Part shown: in pieces, positions 9,983 to 19,711 of the stretch | How positions within the stretch are numbered: position 1 is the first letter of the stretch | How the letters are laid out: every line of letters begins with the position of its first letter | Origin: Favolaschia claudopus | Taxonomy: Eukaryota; Basidiomycota; Agaricomycetes; Agaricales; Mycenaceae | Direction: 5' to 3' | NCBI GenBank assembly: GCA_037176885.1 | Contig: JAWWNJ010000215.1 | Location: 222,365-286,364 of the forward strand | Length of the DNA stretch: 64,000 nucleotides | Made by a program: the position numbers and the translations under genes | Notes under the pieces: generated by a model | The model's input: only the letters and a program-made list of their open reading frames with translations | Databases searched by the model: none | Told to the model about the DNA's origin: nothing

Positions 9983-11698
9983 ATGCCGAGACACGATAAA
10001 TTGTACTTCAAAGATGGAACGGTGGTTATAAAGGTGATCATTCTTTATAAAAACCAATGCTCAGGCTACAATTGACTCACCGTAGGCCATGGATGGCTCG
10101 GAAATGCTCTACAATGTCTATCGCGGTCCTTTGGAACACGCAAGCGAGCTTCTCGACACCATCCTGAACTTGCCCCAGCCCGGGATTCTGCCAATGACCT
10201 GGAAAGATAATGCTATTGATTGGTTTCAAAACGCCCGGAAACTTGGCTTGAATGCGAGTATATATCAGATTCGTATGATAGTAGGATTGAGATCAGCGTG
10301 CCAAGTTCGTAGGATTTGATGAGAAAACTGCAAATTTCGTAGGATAGACTAATTTAGAATACCAAGTACATTGATCAGTGGGAAATTGGACTGTACAGCC
10401 GGATTCGGTACTACTTCGGTACTGCGGCATTACTTGTTCCGTAGTTTGCGCGAAGGGGACCGATCATTCGCGGCCCTCCCCTCCCTCGCTGCGCTCGGGG
10501 GGTCCCCCGAACCGTGCCGCTCAGATCGGCACTCTAAAGCCTCGTTCGCGCGGATCACTATGTCTTTCACCCTAACCCTAACCTGTCGGGGCGGTATTAC
10601 ACTGTTGATTTCCGGAGTTAGGGCGCGCTCCGCTCGCCCTAACTCCTTGGCATGAGGTTGTTTTGGCCTTCGGCAGTCTCTGTTCCGTGTCGGCACCGTC
10701 GAATGCCGGAGTTTTGGTGCTCTAACTCTCTGATGGCTTGAAGCTGACCTTTGCATTTGTTACATGTGCTATTGATGCTCAATATGGCAAAAGGTGCTGT
10801 AATATAAGGCAATCCTACGAACTTGGCAGTTTTCCCATCACATCCTACGAACTTGGCACGCCGATCCCAATCCTATAATCATACGAATCTGCCTGAGGCT
10901 CCTTGAATGGCTCTAAAGACGAACTTGCTTTGGAGCTTCCGCCTCAGCTTTCCGCAGGGGACATTGAGGCCTGGATCTATTTTACGTTTTTGCAAGAGTG
11001 AGTTTCAAATCAACTAGAAAAACGAAAAGAAAACTGAAAACGGAGACATCAGTTGGGCAGCCGGAGAAGCCTCTGTAGATAGGGCGTGTGCTATTCTCAA
11101 AACTAGCCACTTTCTGATTGGCAGGAACGGGATTGCTTATGCTCGCTGTCTGCTTAACAAGAGCGGTACCTTGAATGCCGTTGAACGTCTTGTTCTCGGA
11201 TTCAACTACGGCTTTGCTCGCTGGGTCAAGGACGCTTTCGACGAGCTGATGTCCGTCCCCATCAATGACTTGTCTGAGGAGGATGAAAGGGCGATTGGAC
11301 CAGTGGCTTACCGGGCGCTTGCAAAGTGTCAGGCAAAGGTCTTATATGCTCGCCTTAATCTCGCATTTTCCCCTCCCGACGTTAATCACTGCAACACCTG
11401 CATCAACCACTTTTATTGCCAGGGTGAATGGGAGCAGATGTGGACATCTCCCAGAGATGGTGTTCTTGCAGGTCTGATCAAGGACGACCTTCCTGGATCG
11501 GTGGTCTTGGAAAAGTTGCCAGTTTACAGATGCGGCGGAATGAATTTCGAGTGTCAGCGACGTACTTGCGAGGGTCTGAAAGACACGGATGAAAAGGTCA
11601 GCATTTTGAAGGAGGAGGAAGGCTTGATAGATGCAGCCATCGCGGATCTGCTGTGTCGCGCAGGGATACCCGTAGACGAACTCAAAGAAGAGCACTAG
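9983..11698 (+). CDS. BTB/POZ-like domain protein (basidiomycete family)
   Basis: Predicted spliced gene of 322 aa with exons 9983-10033, 10086-10257, 10898-10997 and 11053-11698; all splice phases are consistent. The N-terminus (KLYFKDGTVVIK, NVYRGPLEHASELLDTI, DELALELPPQLSAGDIEAW) matches the BTB-like proteins expanded in Agaricomycetes. The C-terminal part (GIAYARCLLNKSG, LNAVERLVLGFNYGFARWV) is the conserved helical region, followed by a Cys-containing tail (CNTCINHFYC). BTB domains mediate dimerisation or Cullin-3 adaptor functions; the role here is unknown. Intron 2 is 640 bp and consists almost entirely of a TIR element. The segment between LPQP and DELALELP is longer than I expect for the family, so the exon 2 end is the least certain point. 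Confidence 0.7.
10266..10891. mobile_element. Non-autonomous TIR element (MITE-like) within the BTB intron
   Basis: The ends are inverted copies beginning CAGATTCGTATGAT and continuing through TAGGATTGRGATCRGCGTG for about 80 bp. Each end carries two copies of TTCGTAGGAT (for example GCCAAGTTCGTAGGAT). The inner part is GC-rich with several hairpins. No transposase ORF is seen. A clear target-site duplication was not found, so exact ends are provisional. Confidence 0.7.
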
Positions 11699-11730
11699 AA
11701 GCAGTAGAGTACAATTACCAAATTTGGGTC

Positions 11731-11875
11731 AATGTGTGTGTGTGAAAACCCTTGCCGTGTGTGTGAAAAGTACGCGATATTCGTGTGTGTGTGAAATCTA
11801 CGTCCGCTCTGTGTGTGCGCGCTGCCTTTGTGTGTGAGATTTCTCGTTGTGTGTGTGGTTTATTAAATGTACAAG
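11731..11875. repeat. (TG)n-rich low-complexity tract
   Basis: Six short TGTGTGTG runs separated by 10-25 bp lie just downstream of the BTB stop codon and 3' of the convergent PARG gene. Confidence 0.8.
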
Positions 11876-11988
11876 GTGAACACCATACAAAGCTGATGTT
11901 ATCGTCTCGAACGCAGTCAATGTCCCCTGATCGGTCGGCCCCATTCCTCTTAACACTCCGATTACGCGTTCGACGCGCCACTGTTGAC

Positions 11989-13974
11989 TCAGAGCTTGAA
12001 ATGTGAATCGCCGGAAAGCTCGTGCAAAGGAGTCATTCTATATTCAAGTGTGAACCAAACAATCAACAAAGAGGGAGCGAGATCGCGGCGCACCTTATCA
12101 CAGACAAAATCAAGTCGCACCCCAGCCACTTAAAGCCGCCGCGCCCCACTGAATCACACTCTTTATCTCGCGGTTCCCGCCAAACGCACCGCAGCCCCAA
12201 TGACCGGTTACAATTGAATCATACGGCGGGTCACCGGAGGCAAACACAGTGTACGCTTTAGTTAGCTCGCGATCGACATTTCCGGGCAGAAGATCAGGTG
12301 TCGAGGCAGCCACATCGTAGCTGTCTAGCTCGAGCGCGTCCATAAAGAGCATCGTACGCCTGCTACCCGGCGGGACGATGCTGCGGAGTTCCGCCGTGCG
12401 GCCGTATCCAGACATCTCAACGACTGCTTCGCAGCCACGCAGGACGAGCACTTCGTTGGGTTGCAGAGGAGGAGTGAGAAGTTTTGCAGGGAGCGATTGA
12501 GGGGTGCAGCCGATGTGCATCTCTTCTTGGGATGCGGTGCGGCCGAAGCCGATGTGCGAGTTGGCGGAGATGACGCATGCACCGGAGGGTATGCCGAGGA
12601 GTGAGAGAGACACTCCGCAAAATTGAAACTTTCTGTCATACCAGTATACTTTGCAGTAAACATTGTTTACATTTATGATAGAAAGCTTACCAGTAAAGCT
12701 TGAATACTGTCTTTTCAGTAAATGGAACAGAAAGCAAAAGTTTCGGCACGACAGAAAGCGATGCCGAAAGTAATGATTTCGGCAAAGCAGTAAATGATCC
12801 AGAAAGCAATACTTTCTGGAGCACTTTCTGCTGCGCAGAAAGCGAACCAGAAACAATAGCTTTCTGCCCCTGCAGAAAGTACCGCCTATTGGTTGACAGA
12901 AACTAATTCAGGAAACAATAGTTACATGAAATCCAGAAACAATAAGATTCTGATCCGGTTACAGTTGCGCAGAAGCCGAACCAGAAAGCTATTGTTTCTG
13001 ATTTTCAGGTAATTAGTGCTTACTGGATTGGTTTCTGTGTGACAGAAGTCAGTGCTTTCTGCGCGTGCAGAAGGCTATTGTTTCTGGTTCGCTTTCTGCG
13101 CAGCAGAAAGTGCTCCAGAAAGTATTGCTTTCTGGATCATTTACTGCTTTGCCGAAATCATTACTTTCGGCATCGCTTTCTGTCGTGCCGAAACTTTTGC
13201 TTTCTGTTCCATTTACTGAAAAGACAGTATTCAAGCTTTACTGGTAAGCTTTCTATCATAAATGTAAACAATGTTTACTGCAAAGTATACTGGTATGACA
13301 GAAAGTTTCAATTTTGCGGAGTGAGAGACGGAAGGGTTTTCGATGTCCGTGATGGATATTGGGGCAAATAGTAGGGACGAGGGAATGGACGGGGTGTGTG
13401 GTGCGGCGTGCAGGGTGAATGAGATTGGGGAAGAGGGGATGTCAATGCGTTCGAAGAAGGTGAATAACGCGGTCAGATATGCATTGACTGCTTTAGGATG
13501 TGGTTGCTCGCTGGAGAACCAGATGTGTAGATCCTGAGAGTTGTCTTTGTCATCGGGTAATTCAGGTAGAGTGCATAAAAACTGATGAACAAGAAGACAC
13601 GCAATCTGTCGGGAGGAGTATTTCAGTGAAGGATTACCGTTGCTCAATGCAGTGAGCCGTCCTTCAGGAAAAAGAGTCGGCATTTCCAACGCGACTTCGA
13701 CACAGCGAGCCCAGGCAGTATTTTGGAAGAAGCGATCATTCTTGTACTGAGTGTCAAGGAAGTTTCGTAGGAATGCATTGTCTGTGTCTGTCCGTCCGCG
13801 CAATGTTACGGCGATCGTGTCGAGGATGTCAATGAGGTCTGCAGAGGACTTTGCTGGTGGAGTCAGGATCTGGAGGAGGATTTCCCAGAACGGAATAGGG
13901 GCGTCAGTTTGAGTATCAGTCAGACTAAATCTGTCGAGCACAAGAGTCTCTGGTGAGCTGGGAAGCTGGAGCAT
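11989..13974 (-). pseudogene. Poly(ADP-ribose) glycohydrolase (PARG), split by a fold-back element
   Basis: PARG removes poly(ADP-ribose) from proteins. The N-terminal part (from ATG 13974) has the accessory helical domain, with SSRQIACLLVHQFLCTLP matching the PARG signature before the macrodomain. After the insertion, the catalytic macrodomain is present: VISANSHIGFG and the catalytic loop TASQEEMHIG with the conserved QEE pair, then NEVLVLRGCE, and ATGxWGCGAFGG-like VTGHWGCGAFGGN. A 711-bp element (12612-13322) separates the halves, with a 7-bp duplication GAGAGAC. Across the junction the frames differ by one base. A second shift near 12115 separates ALSGWG from the likely continuation LDFVCDKV; it lies in a GGGG run and may be a base-calling error. 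Whether the element can be spliced out is unknown. Confidence 0.8.
12612..13322. mobile_element. 711-bp fold-back (long inverted repeat) element inserted in PARG
   Basis: Arms 12612-12866 and 13068-13322 are nearly perfect inverted copies (about 255 bp), starting ACTCCGCAAAATTGAAAC. The flanks GAGAGAC (12605-12611 and 13323-13329) form a 7-bp direct duplication. Inside the arms, AGAAAG/CTTTCT words recur in nested short palindromes such as CCAGAAAGCAATACTTTCTGG-like units. There is no coding capacity. Confidence 0.85.
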
Positions 13975-15635
13975 GATGATGATGAGTCAGGGAGCAAATC
14001 CAAACAAGTCCAAATCAGTGTGACACTATGCACGTGGTGTGATTGCTGGCATCTGTGACTCCGGTTCGGCTGCGGTCCGCTTCATTTCTGACCAGCCTCG
14101 TCAACCCCCCTTCGCCTCCCCCAGTCTGACATTACGGCACGCTTTCCCACAACGTGTCAGGCCTTACGTTTGTCAGTCGGACCGCGTCTTAGACGCGTTT
14201 TTCCAGTTCAAATGGCGTCTCGCTTGGACTGGAGGCGGTTGAGAAGCATATTACTATTGTGGAGCAACAATTTGGTTCACACCTTCACGCTGAAAGACAT
14301 TTCTGTCCAAAAATGGAAATTTTCGTACTTTCATCGAATGTTTTGACAGTTGAGGAGACTGAGTTATTGAAAATGGAGCCCTGGGGCATTCCTTGAGGTC
14401 AGGATGATAGATTGGGATGGTTATAATGGATGCTCATTTTGCTTCTCAAGAAGAGCTCAATAAACTGACTCCAAACAGTGTCTGTGAAAGTTTTGATGAT
14501 GTTCTGCTCTGTAGAATTATTGAGAAGAAAAAAACACATCCTATTCAGGTTAGAAAACAAGGGACTCACCGGGAAAGAATTACAGTGTACCAAAAAATAA
14601 AAATCAAAGAGTTTCAGGGGTGAAAACATAAAAAGAGTGCAAGTGGGTTCGAACCCGTGCCCTCTTCACACCAGCCAAACTAGGGTGGTCATACCACATA
14701 CCAATCGACGAGAGTGACCACAGCAAAGCATACCAACCGGCAAGGTACATCCACTGCTAAGTCTCCCGCCCATTACTACATTTGGTAAATATTTCTCTAT
14801 TTGGCAATGTCAGACTGGGGGAGGCGTGGGCGAGTCAGCCTCGTCGCCTCGAAGATCTAAGTATGTACCCCCACGTTGACTCAACGTTGCATCTGGACTA
14901 GCTTACCTGGCACAACTATACTCTATCCTTCACTCATGTCCTCGCCTGCTGTGCTCGCTCGCGTCCGCAATTGGTGGCATTTTTTCGACCGGAGATTTCT
15001 TGGAACAGGGCTACCGGCGGTTGAGGCTGGAAATGTCGGTCGCGCTCAGACATTGTCCTTCCATCGACATGCCACAGGTAAAAATTTTGCCTTGGGAATC
15101 ATGAGTGCCCGGGAGATCCATTTCTGTTACAGCCCGAACTTCGGAATTGCAGTCTCATGATGAACTAGCCAACGCCAGTGCAAGAAGTACAGCCAGTAGG
15201 TATGCCAGGACATACTCACGTCGAAGGAAATCGAGCATGTCGCATTCTAATTTCTTCGGTCTTTTTGCGGAACCTCACAACCGCACAGAGAAACCAGTGG
15301 TCAGGGAAGGCGGCAATGTCATACAGCAAGGTAGGGTCGCGCATCTCTGAATCGAAAACAGCCACACTTATTCCGATACGATTCACATGCAGACGAGCTT
15401 CCAACCGACTCTAAAGGATCGCTCGCGGCGGGGTTCTCGTTGGCCGGGAAAAGTGTGTTGTTTTGTGCTCTAGATAATTGTTGCATCCAGTACTTCTAAC
15501 GTCCGATATAGGGGAGAGCGCACAAAATAGCCCTAGAGAGAATCTAGTGTGTCAGAGCTTTCATTGACACGATCATTCATGTACAATATGGAGTCTAAAC
15601 TCATCAGTTACCCTCCTCTTATGTCACCATGGAAG
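13975..15635. other. Intergenic stretch, one weak candidate gene
   Basis: No family is recognised here. A possible small plus-strand gene starts at an ATG near 14937 (MSSPAVLARVRNWWHFF...). It would splice from about 15076 to 15137 and end at 15350, giving about 117 residues with an Arg-rich N-terminus that could be mitochondrial. It is supported only by an open frame and plausible splice sites. At 14640-14700 there is a tRNA-like B-box (GGTTCGAACCC) followed on the minus strand by a T-run, but no cloverleaf. Confidence 0.25.
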
Positions 15636-18157
15636 TCAGAGCGAAACACCGGCTTCCTCCAAGCGCAAACAATTCAAAAACTGAACCTGCTCCTCCCGAA
15701 AGTTTTCTGCCGTGATATTGATACCGCCGTCGAAAAAAGTCAACAACGGCTTGGACCCTTCTTCCGATGCCGTGTTCCACTTTGGCCAGTGGATAGCTAT
15801 ATTCGCAGACGAATGCTGAGCCGGGACGTTTGGATTCAGTGTGTTGATGAAATTGACTTGAACTTGTCAGAAAGAAGTCATTCATCCGATGAGTCAATTC
15901 ACCTATGGCATCAACGCCCATACTTGTTTCCCTCGATAAATCCGGAGGGAACCAGATGAGAATATCACTTCCATGGTAGGCACCCAGAGCCGACGCCGTT
16001 TTTCCACGTTTGTTCACTTCGATTTTCTCAGTGATAAGATATACTGCAACGCAAACAAAACTTACACCAGCCCCAGACATTTTGGGTTTGCGAGGCATGC
16101 TCCAAAAAAAATCGTCGAGGCGCGGTGATCTCTAGGTCGCCCTGAAACGCGGAGATTCTCTTGTATTGGGGTCTAAAGATCATAATTCAGAAATCAGGAG
16201 AGTTCGAAAGTAAACGGTGGCCGGGAGGCCTGAGTCACAAACTTACGTCAGTTCGTATGCAGCTCCAGTGTTGAACGGAGAGCCCTGCAGGTACGTCAAG
16301 TCAGTTGAAGTTCTCTTGGCTGGAAGAGCGCACCTGGGTCGGATCCTGTGGATATAAGCGGCCAAGTTTTTGAATCTCGTTGGCCGAAGAGGCTGGTAAA
16401 AGGCTATCGCAAAATAAGCAACGATCTCGAGAAACTTTGAGTCGAAGAAATGACAGCTCACTTAGAATGCACATAATCTAGGAACTCTTCTGCCGAACTA
16501 CAGTTTCTCAGTAGGAACTCCGATTGCACCTTCCATATACGCACGTTATGTTCAAGGTTGAATATGAGAACAAGCTGAACGTAATCCCTTAGCTCAATTG
16601 AAAATGTATGAACTAGTCACATACGTTCCCTCGTCATCGTTCATACCCGACATCACAGGTACCTGCCAATGTCCATGTCAATAGACTGAACAACATCCTC
16701 GATTAATCAAGTTTGTCCTCACCTTAGCATACAGCCCCTGAGAAATGGAAGCAAACGGGTCCCGCTGTACCACATCGCCGTCGATACGAGGAAGCCAGGT
16801 TAAATTCAAACTTCGATACGAAAAGAAATCGGAAGTTTTGTTGACGCTGGCCATAAGGGATTCGAAAGGAACTTCACGAAGACAGTTCAAAGTGTCCGCC
16901 GACGAGGCACAGTCATGGCTCTCCACTAGTGCGTCGTAGTCGGCTTGGCCGTCAGCGAGGGAAGGAATATGAATCGCAGGTCCGGATTGCTGGTTCAGTT
17001 CTCTTGAGTGAGAGTCATGAATGAGGGTAACGTTGTTACCTGAACAAGGCCATGGAATAGCTCATGGGAATCATGTTTGTTGTATAGAGCAAGAAAGGAG
17101 AGCGACATCGATCCAGCGCTTTGCCCACCACTGTTGAACAATGATCATGTGAACGGGTTGACTACTGAAGTTTAGTATGAAGAATAGTCACATTACCACT
17201 CTGGATGGGTCCCCACCGAATGCCGAGATGTGCTTCTGTACCCATTTGAGGGCGAAGATCTCTGTGAATTCTCTCGTCATCAATAGTCAGGCAACAGAGA
17301 AATATACCGCACGGTCTCGAAGTCCAAGATTACTGATTCCCGCAGCAGCGACTTCTTTTCCCGCCAGAAATCCAAAGGCTTGAACAGAAAGAGCTCTCAA
17401 AATGAAATAGATCAGGTTTGTTATGGTACTCACCGCTCACGCGATAGTTCGGGGTCACGATAATCACTGGTTCCTTGGTCTCAATTGAACGTCTGAGCAT
17501 GGGCGTCAGGTCGACATCGCGGCTATTCCCCAGCTGAAATCCGCCTGCACAAAAGAGTATAATGAGCCAGACGTTTAGCGGGCTATGATAGTCTGAGATG
17601 AAGCCGGTACCTCCATAAATCCACTGTTAGACGCTCAAAATGACTTCCAAATGTATGGTACGCTGCAACGTTACTCACGACAAAGACGGGAAGCTTCTTG
17701 CTATCTTCCAATAACGTGGGCTTGAATATGTTGAGCGTAAGACCTGACGCCATTCAGACACATGATGAGAAATTGAGAGATTTGCCGTGGAAATGGCTGA
17801 CAGTCCTCAGAGATCGACGGGTAAGTGGGGCCGGTGTAGAACACATCTTGCGGAGTGAGGGATTGTTGGGGGCAAGCTGGGCCGAATTCAGTCGCATTTT
17901 GAATGCCATGCAGGCGGGTAGGTATCCGAGGGTTTTCAAAGCGTCCGCTGCGTGCGATTCAGTATAGCACCACTCGAAAACTCTAAGTTGTTGGTCCACA
18001 CTTACGCTTGCGCAAATGGAACACCCAGAAATTGGGTCAAGTTGCCGGATTCAAAGCCTTGAAACGTTCCATAAGGCAGAGAAACAGTTGGTGCCGCAGC
18101 GGTCGTGAGGCGAGCGAGTAACAGTAGAAGAAACAGCATAAGAGGAAAAACAAACAT
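15636..18157 (-). CDS. Secreted type B carboxylesterase/lipase
   Basis: A multi-exon gene (about 12 exons) starting at the ATG at 18157 and ending TGA at 15636-15638. It has a signal peptide with a Leu-rich core (residues 1-20), then PTVSLPYGTFQGFESGN and FLGVPFAQ, the usual start of the carboxylesterase fold. Also seen are SEDC/LTLNIFKP, the oxyanion WIYGGGF region, and the nucleophile elbow GGQSAGS (Ser in G-Q-S-A-G; many relatives have GESAG). The catalytic acid lies in NDDEGTYV and the catalytic His in GAYHGSDI. Domain order and length match fungal extracellular esterases and lipases of this family, which hydrolyse acyl esters outside the cell. All splice phases I followed are consistent, so the gene looks intact. 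The start was chosen because the codon further upstream is GTG. Confidence 0.88.
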
Positions 18158-18471
18158 GTCCGGGTATGAGGGAAGAAGAATTTGTTCGTCCACTTATATG
18201 TGCGCGACTTGCTTCCTATTTGGGGCTAAAACATCGGACTAGCCGACGCGTGAGGCGGTTCCGGCGGAAGCGCCGGTCACTAGGTAGGTAGTGCCACGGT
18301 CCCGCTCAGGAACGCCGACTCTTGGAGAATCTTGTGCATGCCGAGGTGACACGACTGGGGGCACATGGCATGTTGCGGCTACAACGCGTGTTTCGAATTT
18401 ATGGAGAATTTGAAGGTGAAGTTTCGTGGAAGAAATTTCCAAATCGGGCGGGAGTCAGCCGTATACGGCAA

Positions 18472-18563
18472 TTTTTTATAAAAAACCCTTTTAATGACTG
18501 GTGAGCCATTTATTAAAAAGCGGCAGTAGTTTACCGCTTGGCTTTTATAAAAGACTACTGCAG
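18472..18563 (+). repeat. Left 92-bp terminal/subterminal inverted repeat
   Basis: It begins TTTTTTATAAAAAA and contains TTATTAAAAA, GCAGTAGTTTACCG and CTTTTATAAAAGA in the same order and spacing as the reverse complement of 56968-57059. A 12-bp palindrome GCCGTATACGGC abuts it on the outside at 18458-18469. Confidence 0.75.
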
Positions 18564-19711
18564 ATGAGCCTCCTACCTAATGCGGCAGGCTGCAATGCGG
18601 CGGCGTCGTTGGCGCACTCGTCGGTCCGCCGATTGAGCGCGTGGCTGTGTCGCCCGCCGCTCTGCGCACCGCGCGCGCGCCCACCGAAAATGGCCCTTCC
18701 GCCTGGCGCTGTTCCGCCGTAATATCGCGAAAAAATTGATGTGATAGGCCTGTGTGCCTATAGGAGGGGTTTAGCGAACGCTTTCTCGGTAGTGGGGTCG
18801 CTTAGGCAGCAGGGTGGGGCGGGGAAAGTGGGCGGATTGGGTGGGGGATGGGGGAGCGGGCAAATTGATGGATTGATGTATCATGACAGCTGTTGTCACT
18901 TGTTATAATCAAATGCTTACCAGCCTTTTCCCGTCGCTTCACCGCTCCCCTACCCGCACCGACGCTGTAGGTCTCCCTTCAATATATGCTGACCTCTTCC
19001 CAACCCAATCAAAACAATTCAGCTTAATTTTGAAACGATATATCGGTGGGTTTTTTCTTTGGCCAGGTATTGTGAAAATAGACCTCCCTATACCCTTAAA
19101 AGAACAGCGGTATAAAACGATACCCGAACTATGGCTTCCCGCCAGGCGGGCAGTCAATCTACAGGTCCGGAAATCTGAACTTCCTTTTCGGGAATCATAA
19201 GAGGTGAATCAAATTTCCCTTTTGGGAAGGAATCCTGTGCGCGAGATCGTTTTCGTTAGCGTCCGCGTTTCTGAGAGATCGCAACACTGTAACTCATGTT
19301 TTGTATGGCTCAGCATCATATAAATCAATATATGCCAGTTCCAACAACTTGCAGTATCACCTGAAAAGCCGCATAAATTTGGACAAGTCAAAATTTTTGC
19401 CAAGTCCACATTTTTGCAAAGTCGTGTATTTCTACCGTACTGTGATACATACACGAACTACGGGGTGGGACGATATAGTAAAGCGAGACATGGTGGTTGA
19501 GCAGCTGCTGGTAATGATACCATTGTGGTTGAGCACAATATCATGACACAAGATACGAATTCCCGGTTGAGCGGGTATTGCAATATCGCGGTTGAGCGCG
19601 GCAAGAGAGATTCATGTGAACGTAAAGAGAAAAAAGAAAAGCATTAAGAATGCTTGGCGCGTCTGTGTTGAGGTCAATGAGCGAGATAAGTAAGAAAAAT
19701 TGAAACCGTGC
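18564..19711. other. Non-coding left end of the KDZ region
   Basis: No gene is recognised. The first 200 bp are GC-rich. A cluster of short hairpins with a constant loop lies at 19496-19600, described separately. The stretch ends at the stop codon of the minus-strand cargo gene. Confidence 0.5.
19522..19600. repeat. Cluster of hairpins with constant GTTGAG loop
   Basis: Three hairpins share the loop GTTGAG but have different, self-complementary stems. They are ATTGTG/CACAAT (19522-19539), CCCG/CGGG (19562-19575) and CGCG/CGCG (19587-19600). A fourth GTTGAG copy at 19496-19501 has only a 2-bp stem. They lie 110-190 bp beyond the stop codon of the minus-strand gene. Confidence 0.7.

Noticed and set aside
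14630..14720. tRNA-like segment on the minus strand (B-box GGTTCGAACCC followed by a T-run)
   Set aside because: The T-stem pairs over only two bases and no acceptor or D-arm can be formed. It may be a SINE remnant, but a single copy gives no support.
18458..18472. Target-site duplication of the KDZ region
   Set aside because: The bases outside the two 92-bp repeats (GGCAA at left, CCACC at right) do not match, so no duplication can be claimed.
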